From: Schinkia azotoformans LMG 9581
Lineage (GTDB): Bacteria > Bacillota > Bacilli > Bacillales > Bacillaceae_J
Direction: 5' to 3'
NCBI RefSeq assembly: GCF_000307855.1
Contig: NZ_AJLR01000045.1
Coordinates: 1 to 64,000, forward strand
DNA length: 64,000 bases
The notes beneath the pieces were generated by a model. The model ran no database searches. It worked only from the letters and a program-made list of their open reading frames with translations, and was not told where the DNA came from. Shown here piece after piece: positions 35,818-44,891 of the stretch (within the stretch, counting starts at the first letter, position 1; every line of letters starts with the position of its first letter). A program made the translations under genes and the position numbers.

Positions 35818-35843
35818 TAATAAAACTTCTTACATGCCGATAA
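35818..35843 (+). promoter_or_regulatory. SigD-type promoter of the third flagellin
   Basis: GCCGATAA (35836-35843) matches the SigD -10 at seven of eight positions. Upstream, TAAT (35818-35821) gives a 14-base spacer; a perfect TAAA at 35821 is too close. The -10 is convincing and the -35 less so. Confidence 0.55.
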
Positions 35844-35899
35844 AAAGGAAAAGGATGGAAATCAGATTGAGTTAATAACCTAGGTAAGGGTGTATCTTT

Positions 35900-36745
35900 A
35901 TGCGTATTAATCATAATCCAATCGCATTGACGGCATACTATAACTATATGAAACATCAAAGCTTGCAACAACGTGCATTGGAGCGGTTATCTTCTGGGTT
36001 AAGAATTAACCGTGCTGCAGATGATGCGGCTGGATTGGCAATTTCAGAAAAAATGAGAGCGCAAATTCGGGGGTTGAATCAAGCAGCACGGAATGCACAA
36101 GATGGTATTTCGCTTATTCAAACTGCTGAAGGCGCTTTGGGGGAGACCCATGCGATTTTGCAGCGGGTTAGGGAACTGACAGTGCAAGCTGCAAATGACA
36201 CAAATACAGCTTCTGATCGTGAAGCCATTCAAAATGAAATTAATCAACTACTGGATGGAATTCAACATATTAGTGAAACAACTGAATTTAATACGCGACC
36301 TTTATTGAAAAATAAAGAAAGTGATCGAAAATCGAAGTTTTCATTGCAAATCGGAGCGAATGCTGGTCAAACTATGTTGATCGAAATTAACGATATGGGT
36401 TTAGATTCATTGGGGTTAAGTAAGGACCCGAACAGTGAAAATTACATAGATGTTTCTACACATGAAAAAGCAACATCGGCATTGGAACGTCTAGACGGTG
36501 CAATTAAAAAGGTTTCATCAGAACGTTCTAAACTCGGCGCCTATCAAAACCGCTTGGATTTTACAATCTCCAATCTAATGAATACGGAAGAAAACTTACA
36601 AGCCGCAGAGTCACGTATTCGTGATGCGGATATGGCCAAAGAGATCATGGAATATACGAAAAGATCTATACTTTCTCAAGTCGCACTAGCAATGATTGCA
36701 CAAGCGAACCAGCAATCACAAATGATTTTAAAATTATTAACATAG
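35900..36745 (+). CDS. Short flagellin (third of three)
   Basis: This 281-residue flagellin is almost only D0/D1: residues 1-140 with [20 protein letters not shown] and QTAEGALGETHAILQRVREL, a minimal linker, then FSLQIGANAGQTMLIEINDM and the C-terminal helix [20 protein letters not shown], ending QQSQMILKLLT. It lacks the variable outer domain of the other two flagellins. Its start sits ~15 bases after TAGGTAAGGGTG. It has its own SigD-like promoter and terminator and lies at the far side of the glycosylation island, next to flaG. It may be a minor filament subunit or a backup. Confidence 0.93.
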   Translation: MRINHNPIALTAYYNYMKHQSLQQRALERLSSGLRINRAADDAAGLAISEKMRAQIRGLNQAARNAQDGISLIQTAEGALGETHAILQRVRELTVQAANDTNTASDREAIQNEINQLLDGIQHISETTEFNTRPLLKNKESDRKSKFSLQIGANAGQTMLIEINDMGLDSLGLSKDPNSENYIDVSTHEKATSALERLDGAIKKVSSERSKLGAYQNRLDFTISNLMNTEENLQAAESRIRDADMAKEIMEYTKRSILSQVALAMIAQANQQSQMILKLLT

Positions 36746-36764
36746 CAAGCTCCCTGTCTTCTTC

Positions 36765-36801
36765 ACCCAACCCTTTCGTGAGGAGTTGGGTCCTTTATTT
36801 T
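36765..36801 (+). terminator. Terminator after the third flagellin
   Basis: ACCCAAC (36765-36771) pairs with GTTGGGT (36785-36791), followed by a T-rich stretch (CCTTTATTTT). Confidence 0.65.
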
Positions 36802-36863
36802 CAGTGCAAAATAAAAAACACCGGTATTTGTTTAACCGCATGTTTTCAATAATAGTTAATAAA

Positions 36864-37049
36864 TTATATTTTTATATCCAAAAACTGACTGAAAGGTGAT
36901 GGCTGTTGGATTTCACGTAGTGTCTTTGTAGGGTCGTTTTTTGCTTCCCGCACCATTTGGTTCAACGCTTGTTCATTTGCCTCTCTGTTGCTTTTTACAA
37001 TATCCGCAATAATTCCGTTAACAGGAAGCCCCCCAATATTAAAGCTCAT
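36864..37049 (-). CDS. Small uncharacterised protein, antisense between flagellin and flaG
   Basis: This 61-residue protein is read on the minus strand. The ATG at 37049 is preceded by AAAGGAGC with good spacing; an upstream in-frame start at 37073 lacks this. The sequence starts MSFNIGGLPVNGIIADIVKS and continues with a polar helix (NREANEQALNQMVREAKNDP). No signal peptide or membrane segment is visible. It resembles short phage-like or flagellar-locus helical proteins, but I do not recognise a family. Confidence 0.5.
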   Translation of the reverse strand: MSFNIGGLPVNGIIADIVKSNREANEQALNQMVREAKNDPTKTLREIQQPSPFSQFLDIKI

Positions 37050-37214
37050 ATTGTGCTCCTTTCTTTTGCGCATGACAAAAAAGTAGTTTAGTACCTAATT
37101 TGAATATTACCAAAAATTCCTTTACTTGAATATATTAAAAATTCGACTAATTAATATCAAAAAGACAACTTTTTAACAGCAGTTGTAACGAGAAAAATTC
37201 CTTTCTCAAATACT

Positions 37215-37241
37215 TGAAAGATAGTAGGGGTGAACCGATAT
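37215..37241 (+). promoter_or_regulatory. SigD-type promoter of the flaG-fliD-fliS-fliT operon
   Basis: TGAA (37215-37218), a 15-base spacer and ACCGATAT (37234-37241), each one base off consensus. In B. subtilis the homologous operon is SigD-driven. Confidence 0.55.
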
Positions 37242-37283
37242 AAACTATAAGAATATGAACTTCCTTTGAAGGGAGAATTTAAA

Positions 37284-37655
37284 ATGGAAATTAGCAATGT
37301 GTCAACCCATAGTTTTCCTTCGCAAATTAAAAGTCAAACTATAGAAAAGGCATCTCCCGAAATTAATAAGGAAAACATTGAAGTTAAAGCAAAACATCAG
37401 GAGCAACCAAAAGAGATAACTGATAGTGTCAGCAAAGATAAACTAGAAGAGATTGTGAAAAGTATGAATCAATTTTTAATGCCTACTAATACTACATTAA
37501 AGTTTACAATGCATGAGGAATTGAAAGAGTACTACGTACAAATTGTCGACGAAAAAACAAAAGAAGTCATTCGTGAAATTCCATCTAAGAAAATGTTAGA
37601 TATGTATGCGGCCATGAAGGACTTCTTAGGACTTGTTGTCGATCGAAAAATTTAA
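37284..37655 (+). CDS. flaG: FlaG family protein
   Basis: This 123-residue protein starts at the ATG at 37284 after AAGGGAGAA. The first ~60 residues are polar and probably disordered. The conserved FlaG domain (KDKLEEIVKSMNQFLMPTNT, FTMHEELKEYYVQIVDEKT, EVIREIPSKKMLDMYAAMKD) fills the C-terminal half. FlaG influences filament length in other bacteria, and the gene sits directly upstream of fliD as in B. subtilis (yvyC). Normal length. Confidence 0.92.
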   Translation: MEISNVSTHSFPSQIKSQTIEKASPEINKENIEVKAKHQEQPKEITDSVSKDKLEEIVKSMNQFLMPTNTTLKFTMHEELKEYYVQIVDEKTKEVIREIPSKKMLDMYAAMKDFLGLVVDRKI

Positions 37656-37670
37656 GGTGGTGTGCATTAA

Positions 37671-39782
37671 ATGAATATGCGAATTGGTGGTCTTGCCAGT
37701 GGCATGGATATTGATTCAATTGTAAAAAACTTAATGAAGGCAGAACGAATGCCGCTTGATAAGCTGAAACAGAAGAAGCAAACATTAGAATGGCAGCGGG
37801 ATGATTATCGCTCAATGAATACATCGCTTCTAGATTTCCGTACGGAATTAACGCAAATGAAACTGACAACGAAATATCGGGCACGGTCGGTGACTTCATC
37901 CAATGAAGCGCTGGCAACGGCTACGGCTTCAAGTGCGGCTTCGAGGGGGTCTTATACGATTTCAAATGTAACTCAACTAGCTACTGCTGCCTATCGGGTG
38001 AGTGGTAAAGTTACTGGGGATAGTGGACCCAAAATAGACGCTAGTAAATCACTTGATTCACAAACAACTAATTTTGCATCTAATATATCTTGGAAACAAG
38101 GTTCTGTCGAAAGCAAAACTTTAACTGGCAATGGAGGAACATCGGGTTTAAATCTCGACTTGGAAAAAAGCGGGGTAAAGATCCTGACTGATAGTATTTC
38201 ATCGATGTCTGTAAAAGTCAACGGGGTTGCATATGAAGTAGTGGCGGAATTGGATACAGACCCCAAAGTCAGTAAAAATCAGGTGAAGATTGATGAGACG
38301 GGGAATTTAGAATTTGGTACCACAATTAAAGAAGGAGCTATTGTAAAAGTTGATTATGTCACAGATAAAAAGGTAGAAGAAACTACATTAGATGCTGATG
38401 CTACAACTTTTCAACTTTCGAAGACTAATATTAATATCAAGTCGGATGTAAATAATGATGGTGTAGTTGATGAAAATGATATACAGTTCAAACTGGAAAT
38501 TGGCGGTATAAGCTATTCGGTTGATACAAATGGAAATATTATTAATAGTGAAAACGATAATGAAGTTTTGGGAACATTTGATAATGAAAAAGGTACTATC
38601 CATTTTAATAATAAACAGACAAGTGGAACAACAATAAAGGTTACGTATACTCAAAACTACACAGATTTCTCCGTTACATCCCAAACGTCAAAAGGGGAAG
38701 TAAAAGAGAATTTCTTGATTCAGTCTTCTGAAACTTTGAATCAGGTCATTAATAGAGTAAATGCATCTAATGCTGGTGTGTCCATGTTATATGATTCTGC
38801 ATCAGATAAAATTTCACTAATGAGAAAAGAGACAGGTAACTTTGGTGGAACGTCAGAAGATGATATGACTGTCTCAGGGAGCTTGGGTAGTTCATTATTA
38901 TTAAATGATGATGACATTACTAATAATGGTGCAAAGAAACAGAAAGGAACAAACGCCGAATTTACAATCAACGGTCTTACAACGAGCCGCTCGTCCAACA
39001 CCTTCGACATGAACGGTGTCACCATTACCCTTAAAAAGGAAGGACCTGGGGAAACAGCCACTTTGGCTATTAACAATGACAGCAACACCGTCTTCGACAA
39101 TATTAAGGCATTTGTTGATAAATATAATGAGCTAATTGATAAGATAAATAAGAAAGTTTCAGAAGAAAGATATCGAAGTTATACGCCGTTAACAGATGAT
39201 CAGCGTGAACAGTTGAGTGATAAACAGCAGGAGCAATGGGAAGAAAAAGCAAAAAGCGGTTTGTTGCGTCGAGACTCGATTTTAACAGGTGCCTTATCTT
39301 CTATGCGACAAGACTTTTATTCACCAGTTTCAAATAACCAAACAGACCCGCTATATAGGCAACTAGCTTCTATCGGAATTACTACCACTGCCAACTATTT
39401 AGAGGGCGGTAAGCTTGAGATTAATGAAGCAAAATTGAAGGAAGCGATTAATAATAATCCTGAAGCTGTGGAGGCGTTATTTAGAAGCGGAGGGGATTCT
39501 TCCGTAGAAAGCGAGAAAGGAATCATCCACCGACTTTATGAATCTGTGAATGGAACGATGGATAAATTGAAGGCAAGAGCTGGTAACGCTTTTTCTACTA
39601 ATGAGCAATTTACGATAGGAAAAAGCTTAAAAAGTGTTGATGATCAAATTGATCATTTTGAGGACCGCCTGAAACAAATCGAAGACCGTTACTGGCGTCA
39701 ATTCACAGCAATGGAAAAAGCGATTCAACGTGCGAATTCTCAGTCGTCGTACCTGATGCAGCAATTTAGCGGAGGCAATTAA
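37671..39782 (+). CDS. fliD: FliD, filament cap protein
   Basis: This 703-residue protein begins MNMRIGGLASGMDIDSIVKN, then LMKAERMPLDKLKQKKQTLE and WQRDDYRSMNTSLLDFR, the diagnostic FliD N-terminus. The C-terminus (GKSLKSVDDQIDHFEDRLKQ, IEDRYWRQFTAMEKAIQRAN, SQSSYLMQQF) is the second coiled-coil arm. The middle is enlarged (~residues 120-400 are Thr/Asp-rich repeats of beta type with NNDGVVDENDIQF, a dockerin-like Ca-binding Asp run). FliD caps the filament tip and guides flagellin folding. It is longer than the B. subtilis protein I recall (~500 residues), in step with the enlarged hag. Confidence 0.95.
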   Translation: MNMRIGGLASGMDIDSIVKNLMKAERMPLDKLKQKKQTLEWQRDDYRSMNTSLLDFRTELTQMKLTTKYRARSVTSSNEALATATASSAASRGSYTISNVTQLATAAYRVSGKVTGDSGPKIDASKSLDSQTTNFASNISWKQGSVESKTLTGNGGTSGLNLDLEKSGVKILTDSISSMSVKVNGVAYEVVAELDTDPKVSKNQVKIDETGNLEFGTTIKEGAIVKVDYVTDKKVEETTLDADATTFQLSKTNINIKSDVNNDGVVDENDIQFKLEIGGISYSVDTNGNIINSENDNEVLGTFDNEKGTIHFNNKQTSGTTIKVTYTQNYTDFSVTSQTSKGEVKENFLIQSSETLNQVINRVNASNAGVSMLYDSASDKISLMRKETGNFGGTSEDDMTVSGSLGSSLLLNDDDITNNGAKKQKGTNAEFTINGLTTSRSSNTFDMNGVTITLKKEGPGETATLAINNDSNTVFDNIKAFVDKYNELIDKINKKVSEERYRSYTPLTDDQREQLSDKQQEQWEEKAKSGLLRRDSILTGALSSMRQDFYSPVSNNQTDPLYRQLASIGITTTANYLEGGKLEINEAKLKEAINNNPEAVEALFRSGGDSSVESEKGIIHRLYESVNGTMDKLKARAGNAFSTNEQFTIGKSLKSVDDQIDHFEDRLKQIEDRYWRQFTAMEKAIQRANSQSSYLMQQFSGGN

Positions 39783-39806
39783 TTTTTACTAGGAGTGAAT
39801 GATGAT

Positions 39807-40205
39807 ATGTCAGTAAATCCATATCAAACGTACCAAAACAACGCAGTGAATACAGCATCCCCTGGGGACTTAACGTTAATGCTTTATAATGGCTGCTTAA
39901 AGTTTATCAAACAAGCTAAAATAGCGATTGAAAATAAAGATGTAGAGACAAAACATATGAATCTAGTAAAGGCACAAAATATTATTACTGAATTAATGGT
40001 TACATTGAACACGGACTATGAAGTAGGAAAAAATATGATGCAAATGTATGATTACATGAAGCGTCGTTTAATTGAGGCCAATACAAAAAGTGATATTGCA
40101 ATTCTAAATGAAGTAGAAGGCTATGTTGCTGAGTTCCGCGATACGTGGAAGGAAGTTATCCGTATTAGCCGTCAGCAAAAATATGCAGTTGGTGGACAAG
40201 TATAG
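39807..40205 (+). CDS. fliS: FliS, flagellin chaperone
   Basis: This 132-residue helical protein starts at the ATG at 39807, with AGGAG 11 bases upstream. It has the standard pattern NPYQTYQNNAVNTASPGDLT, LMLYNGCLKFIKQAKIAIEN and a long C-terminal helix. FliS holds flagellin unfolded until export, and in B. subtilis it also takes part in the FliW-CsrA switch. fliT overlaps its stop codon. It is the canonical copy; a diverged paralogue lies at 5115-5543. Confidence 0.95.
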   Translation: MSVNPYQTYQNNAVNTASPGDLTLMLYNGCLKFIKQAKIAIENKDVETKHMNLVKAQNIITELMVTLNTDYEVGKNMMQMYDYMKRRLIEANTKSDIAILNEVEGYVAEFRDTWKEVIRISRQQKYAVGGQV

Positions 40206-40558
40206 TGAGTGTAATACAAGAGCTGTACCAGATAACAGAAGCACTTTACCGTGAGGTTCAAAAGCAAGAATCAAAGGATAATCGTGAAGAGCAAATCGAA
40301 CGAATTAATAAACTCCTTGAAGATCGCCAAAACCTTTTGGATATGCGGCTTCAACCTCCTTTTAACGAGGAAGAAAATAAACTAGGACAGCAAATGGTCC
40401 AACTTAATCAGGTCATTGACAGCCAACTTCAAAAAATTTTTGCTGACATCAAAATGGATATTAAAGAGTTAAAAGTTAAAAGAGCAAAATCGACATTGTA
40501 TTCGAATCCATATGAATCTCTTTCAATGGACGGGATGTTTTTTGATAAAAGAAATTAA
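40205..40558 (+). CDS. fliT: FliT, chaperone-like flagellar protein
   Basis: This 117-residue helical protein has a GTG start overlapping the fliS stop (TAGTG). The sequence is charged and heptad-rich: LYQITEALYREVQKQESKDN, IERINKLLEDRQNLLDMRLQ. FliT-like proteins bind FliD and other export substrates. Sequence conservation in the family is low, so the call leans on position after fliS and on size. The operon ends at a bidirectional terminator. Confidence 0.85.
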   Translation: MSVIQELYQITEALYREVQKQESKDNREEQIERINKLLEDRQNLLDMRLQPPFNEEENKLGQQMVQLNQVIDSQLQKIFADIKMDIKELKVKRAKSTLYSNPYESLSMDGMFFDKRN

Positions 40559-40562
40559 AGAT

Positions 40563-40597
40563 AAAAAACGGGGACAAGTTTTAGTCCCCGTTTTCCG
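40563..40597. terminator. Bidirectional terminator between fliT and the Uma2 gene
   Basis: AAAAAACGGGGAC (40563-40575) pairs with GTCCCCGTTTT (40584-40594) around an 8-base loop, giving T-runs on both strands for the converging genes. Confidence 0.9.
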
Positions 40598-40598
40598 T

Positions 40599-41174
40599 TT
40601 AATCCTTATCAAACACTAACAACTTACTAAAAATAGTTTCAAGGTCAATTTTTATACAGGAGAGTAGTTCCGATCGGACAACATCCATATATCCGTATGT
40701 GTTAGCAAGAAGGTATTTTTTATCTGTAAGAACAAGTTGATCAACGTATAGATGAACGGGGTCGACAATCCAATATTCTTTTACACCGAATCGCTCGTAT
40801 ACTCTTTTTTTGCGGATTTTGTCATTGTAGCTTGTACTAGGTGAAAGGATTTCAATGATGATGTCAGGGGCTCCAATAATCTTTTTTTCGGTAACAATAT
40901 GAAGATTTTCGTTCGTAATATAAACGACATCAGGCTGGAATTCGTTTTCCTCATCGAACTTGACGTCGATTGGTGCGGTAAGCACAAGACCTTCAGGAGC
41001 ACAAAGATCTTCAAAACATTTCCAAAAATAAGTGACTAGTTGTTGGTGTCTAATCATCGGTGCTGCTTGCATTTCATAGCGGATTCCTTCTATTAATTCA
41101 TACCGTTCCTCTTGGTAATCATATGGATGCAGTTCTTCTGTTACTTTGTTTTTTTTACTTGACATTGCACTCAC
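40599..41174 (-). CDS. Uma2 family (DUF820) putative endonuclease
   Basis: This 191-residue minus-strand protein has the Uma2 restriction-endonuclease-like fold: ELIEGIRYEMQAAPMIRHQQ, VTAPIDVKF-type VLTAPIDVKFDEENEFQPDV, then APDIIIEILSPSTSYNDKIR and KKRVYERFGVKEYWIVDPVH. The Asp-Glu-Lys of a PD-(D/E)xK site are recognisable in QPDVVYI, IIEIL and the following basic residues. The family is abundant in cyanobacteria and some Bacillales, often as solo genes, and its function is unclear. It interrupts the usual fliT-hpf neighbourhood and points against its neighbours, suggesting insertion. The start follows AAGGATGTGAGTGCA. Confidence 0.85.
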   Translation of the reverse strand: MSAMSSKKNKVTEELHPYDYQEERYELIEGIRYEMQAAPMIRHQQLVTYFWKCFEDLCAPEGLVLTAPIDVKFDEENEFQPDVVYITNENLHIVTEKKIIGAPDIIIEILSPSTSYNDKIRKKRVYERFGVKEYWIVDPVHLYVDQLVLTDKKYLLANTYGYMDVVRSELLSCIKIDLETIFSKLLVFDKD

Positions 41175-41347
41175 ATCCTTCTTAGGTTTTTGTAATTAGT
41201 ATACAATATTTTTTAAGAGAATTGGTAATTGATATCTAGCCGAGCAAAAAGGCTTTACGGCAATGTTTTTTTGTCAACATAAATTTCTGCAAAATTCGCC
41301 GTGTCACATTTCCTCCATATTTTACAAAAAAGTTTAACATTTTTACT

Positions 41348-41373
41348 GTTTCAGCAGGAATTGGATAGGGTAA
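41348..41373 (+). promoter_or_regulatory. SigB-type promoter of hpf
   Basis: GTTTCA (41348-41353), 14 bases, and GGGTAA (41368-41373) match the general stress SigB consensus. The B. subtilis homologue yvyD is known to be stress-induced. Confidence 0.7.
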
Positions 41374-41418
41374 AATAGAAATATAATAACATAGCACAAA
41401 TCAAGGAGGGGTACCCTT

Positions 41419-41970
41419 ATGAAATTCAACATTCGGGGAGAAAACATCACAGTTACTCCAGCAATCAGAGAATATGTGGAGAAGAAAATTGGAAAGCTTG
41501 AAAAGTATTTTGAGCAAAAGCCAACTTCAGATGTGAATGTAAATTTAAGTGTATATAATAACGAGCAAAAAATAGAGGTTACGATTCCTATGACAAATCT
41601 TTTGCTTCGTGCAGAGGAAAGTCATGTTGATATGTATGCAGCTGCTGACCTTGTAGTAAACAAGCTAGAGCGTCAAATCCGCAAACATAAGACAAAAGTA
41701 AACCGTAAGCTTCGTCAGGCTGAAGAGTCTCCAAGATATGGATTTGCTGAAACTGTTAATGCAAACGGACAAGAAGACCATGGCGACGAAGATTTCGAAG
41801 TAGTTCGTAATAAGCGCTTTGACCTAAAACCTATGGATTCTGAGGAAGCAATTCTTCAAATGAATATGTTAGGTCATAACTTCTTCGTATTCGTGAACGC
41901 TGAGACAAATAGCACAAACGTTGTTTACCGTCGTAATGATGGCAAATACGGTTTAATTGAAGCTCAATAA
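41419..41970 (+). CDS. hpf: Long-form ribosome hibernation promoting factor
   Basis: This 183-residue protein starts after CAAGGAGGGG. The N-terminal ~100 residues (NIRGENITVTPAIREYVEKK, then LERQIRKHKTKVNRKLR) are the RaiA/HPF domain that binds the 30S decoding region. The C-terminal ~55 residues (EVVRNKRFDLKPMDSEEAIL, QMNMLGHNFFVF, GKYGLIE) form the dimerisation domain that pairs ribosomes into 100S particles. Firmicutes typically carry only this long form. A SigB-type promoter lies upstream and a terminator downstream. Confidence 0.95.
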   Translation: MKFNIRGENITVTPAIREYVEKKIGKLEKYFEQKPTSDVNVNLSVYNNEQKIEVTIPMTNLLLRAEESHVDMYAAADLVVNKLERQIRKHKTKVNRKLRQAEESPRYGFAETVNANGQEDHGDEDFEVVRNKRFDLKPMDSEEAILQMNMLGHNFFVFVNAETNSTNVVYRRNDGKYGLIEAQ

Positions 41971-41992
41971 TGGAGTTAATTTTGAATCTCTT

Positions 41993-42021
41993 AGGCGCAG
42001 TCAACTTTGGCTGCGCTTTTT
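41993..42021 (+). terminator. Terminator after hpf
   Basis: GGCGCAG (41994-42000) with CTGCGCT (42011-42017), with an extra C/G pair inside, followed by TTTTT. Confidence 0.8.
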
Positions 42022-42251
42022 GAATTGCACATTTCCAACAAATTCTACTACCATTCCACAATACCTACCGGTTGTAATACTTTTTAATAAAATGTTAATA
42101 TAGAGGGTAGGACTCTTCATTTTTTAAGGGAAGTCCATTACATAGAATTTTGCTTTTATTTTCAGTTTTTTCATATTTTCAAACACATCGGAGTGTGCCG
42201 GCAATAGGCGATTTCCGTAATGAATTGATTATAGAGGAGCGTAAAACAGAT

Positions 42252-44768
42252 ATGCTTGGAATGTTAAAGAAGGTTTTTGGGGATTCAAATCAACGCTATT
42301 TAAATCGTTATCAAAAAATAGCAGATCAAATTGAAGCACTTGAACCAGATATTCAAAAGTTGTCAGATGACCAGCTTCGTGCGAAAACGGAAGAGTTTAA
42401 GGCCCGTTATCAAAAAGGTGAGTCATTGGATGATCTTTTACCAGAGGCTTTTGCGGTTGTCCGTGAAGGTTCTGTTCGTGTTTTAGGTATGCGACCATAT
42501 CCAGTGCAGTTGATCGGGGCGATTTCCCTACATGAAGGTAATATTTCTGAGATGAAAACCGGTGAAGGTAAAACGCTAGTTTCAACAATGCCTGCTTACT
42601 TAAATGCGCTAACTGGTAAAGGGGTCCACATTGTAACTGTCAACGAATATTTGGCACGCCGTGACGCTATGGAAATGGGCAAGCTTCATGAATTTCTTGG
42701 CCTTACAGTAGGTTTGAACTTAAATAGCCTTACACAAGAGGAAAAACAAGAAGCTTATCGAGCAGATATTACATATGGTACAAACAATGAGTTTGGCTTT
42801 GATTATTTGCGCGATAACATGGTGCTTTACAAAGAGCAGATGGTTCAACGTTCGCTTCATTATGCGATCATTGACGAGACTGACTCGATTTTAATTGACG
42901 AAGCACGTACACCGCTTATTATATCTGGCACTGCGAAAAAATCAGCCTCACTTTATATTACTGCTGATACATTTGTCCGGACATTGAAGTTGGATGAGGA
43001 CTACACATATGATGTAAAAACAAAAGGTGTGCAGCTGACCGAGGAAGGTATGGAAAAAGCTGAACGCGCGTTTAAGATTGAAAATTTATTTGACCTTGCC
43101 AATGTTCAACTTGTTCACCATATTGACCAGGCTTTAAAAGCCCATGTGAGTATGCATCGTGATGAGGATTATGTTGTTCAAGATGAAGAAGTTGTCATCG
43201 TTGACCAATTTACTGGTCGTTTGATGAAGGGTCGCCGCTATAGCGAAGGCTTGCACCAAGCAATTGAAGCTAAAGAGGGCTTGAAGATTCAAAATGAAAG
43301 CATGACACTTGCAACAACCACGTTCCAGAACTATTTCCGGATGTATGAAAAGCTTTCTGGGATGACGGGTACGGCAAAAACAGAGGAAGAGGAATTCCGT
43401 AATATTTACAATATGAATGTTATTGTCGTTCCAACGAACAGACCGATTGCCCGTAATGACCGTCCCGATTTAATTTATAAAACGATGGCAGGGAAGTTTA
43501 ATGCGGTTGTTGAGGATATTGCCGCACGCCATCAAACAGGACAGCCTGTTCTAGTTGGTACAGTAAACGTTGATACATCTGAATTAATTTCAGGTCTGTT
43601 GAAGAAAAAAGGAATTCGTCATCATGTTTTGAATGCGAAGAACCATGAAAGAGAAGCGGAAATCATTGAAAATGCAGGTCAACTAGGGGCCGTTACAATT
43701 GCGACTAACATGGCTGGTCGTGGTACGGACATTAAGCTTGGTGAAGGTGTGCTCGAGCTTGGTGGTTTAGCGGTTATTGGTACGGAGCGTCATGAAAGCC
43801 GTCGTATCGATAATCAGCTTCGTGGACGTTCTGGTCGTCAAGGAGACCCTGGTATTACGCAATTTTATTTATCAATGGAAGATGAGTTAATGCGCCGCTT
43901 CGGTTCAGATAACATGAAAGCAATGATGGACCGCCTTGGTATGGATGATGATCAACCAATTGAAAGTAAGCTTGTAACAAAAGCGGTTGAATCTGCGCAA
44001 AAACGGGTTGAAGGCAATAACTTTGATGCTCGTAAAACATTGCTGCAATATGACGATGTTTTACGCCAGCAGCGTGATGTCATCTATAAGCAGCGTTTTG
44101 ATGTTTTAGATGCCGAGAATTTAAGAGAAGTTGTTGAAAGAATGATTCGTTCAACAGTTGAGCGCAATATTGATGCCCATATGCCGAAGGATGCCTTACC
44201 GGAAGAATGGGATTATAAAGGCATCATTACGTATGTTGAGGGTAATCTGTTAGATGAAGGCAACTTAACGGTAGCTGACATTACTGGTAAAGAACCTGAA
44301 GAGGTTGTTGACATTATCCTTGAGCGTGTGAAAGTGGATTATGATGAAAAAGAAGCAGAGCTTTCACCTGAACAAATGCGTGAGTTTGAAAAAGTTATTG
44401 TGCTTCGCTCCGTTGACTCTAAATGGATGGATCATATCGACGCTATGGACCAACTCCGTCAAGGTATTCATTTACGTGCCTACGGACAAATCGATCCGTT
44501 GCGCGAATACCAAATGGAAGGCTTTGCGATGTTTGAAGCTATGATTGCATCCATTGAAGAGGATGTTGCGAAGTACATTATGAAAGCTCAAATCCGCAGC
44601 AACCTAGAGCGTCAAAAAGTAGCGGAAGGCCAAGCAGTCAAGCCAGAAAGCAGCAGCGAAGGCGAAACAAAGAAAAAGCCCTACGTGAAACGCCAAGACA
44701 TTAACCGCAACGACCCATGCCCATGTGGCAGCGGTAAGAAATATAAACATTGTCATGGGAATCAGTAA
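42252..44768 (+). CDS. secA: SecA, preprotein translocase ATPase
   Basis: This 838-residue protein starts at the ATG at 42252 with AGAGGAGCG upstream; the longer open frame from 42150 has no such signal. The Walker A is MKTGEGKT at ~100, the DEAD-like box is [17 protein letters not shown] at ~208, and NMAGRGTDI and [13 protein letters not shown] belong to the second nucleotide domain. The C-terminal zinc and SecB/lipid-binding tail ([18 protein letters not shown]) is intact. SecA drives protein export through SecYEG. It lies directly upstream of prfB, as in most Bacillales. Confidence 0.98.
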   Translation: MLGMLKKVFGDSNQRYLNRYQKIADQIEALEPDIQKLSDDQLRAKTEEFKARYQKGESLDDLLPEAFAVVREGSVRVLGMRPYPVQLIGAISLHEGNISEMKTGEGKTLVSTMPAYLNALTGKGVHIVTVNEYLARRDAMEMGKLHEFLGLTVGLNLNSLTQEEKQEAYRADITYGTNNEFGFDYLRDNMVLYKEQMVQRSLHYAIIDETDSILIDEARTPLIISGTAKKSASLYITADTFVRTLKLDEDYTYDVKTKGVQLTEEGMEKAERAFKIENLFDLANVQLVHHIDQALKAHVSMHRDEDYVVQDEEVVIVDQFTGRLMKGRRYSEGLHQAIEAKEGLKIQNESMTLATTTFQNYFRMYEKLSGMTGTAKTEEEEFRNIYNMNVIVVPTNRPIARNDRPDLIYKTMAGKFNAVVEDIAARHQTGQPVLVGTVNVDTSELISGLLKKKGIRHHVLNAKNHEREAEIIENAGQLGAVTIATNMAGRGTDIKLGEGVLELGGLAVIGTERHESRRIDNQLRGRSGRQGDPGITQFYLSMEDELMRRFGSDNMKAMMDRLGMDDDQPIESKLVTKAVESAQKRVEGNNFDARKTLLQYDDVLRQQRDVIYKQRFDVLDAENLREVVERMIRSTVERNIDAHMPKDALPEEWDYKGIITYVEGNLLDEGNLTVADITGKEPEEVVDIILERVKVDYDEKEAELSPEQMREFEKVIVLRSVDSKWMDHIDAMDQLRQGIHLRAYGQIDPLREYQMEGFAMFEAMIASIEEDVAKYIMKAQIRSNLERQKVAEGQAVKPESSSEGETKKKPYVKRQDINRNDPCPCGSGKKYKHCHGNQ

Positions 44769-44802
44769 GGTATAGTGAACTGCGCTATTGCTACATTTAT
44801 TC

Positions 44803-44833
44803 GCTCTCTCTATCGCATGTGGAGAGAGCTTTT
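44803..44833 (+). terminator. Hairpin between secA and prfB
   Basis: GCTCTCTC (44803-44810) and GAGAGAGC (44822-44829) are perfect complements around an 11-base loop, followed by TTTT. Confidence 0.75.
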
Positions 44834-44891
44834 GAGTTCATAACATAGGATAGAATAAATTAATTAAATCTTTTAAGAGGTGATTGTGTTA

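Noticed and set aside
35571-35971. Short frames around the third flagellin promoter (35571-35774 minus, 35669-35875 plus, 35774-35971 minus)
   Set aside because: No ribosome binding sites, overlapping one another, and overlapping the SigD promoter or the flagellin start.
42150-42251. Extended secA N-terminus
   Set aside because: SecA begins [15 protein letters not shown] at 42252 after AGAGGAGC; the extra codons are not SecA-like.
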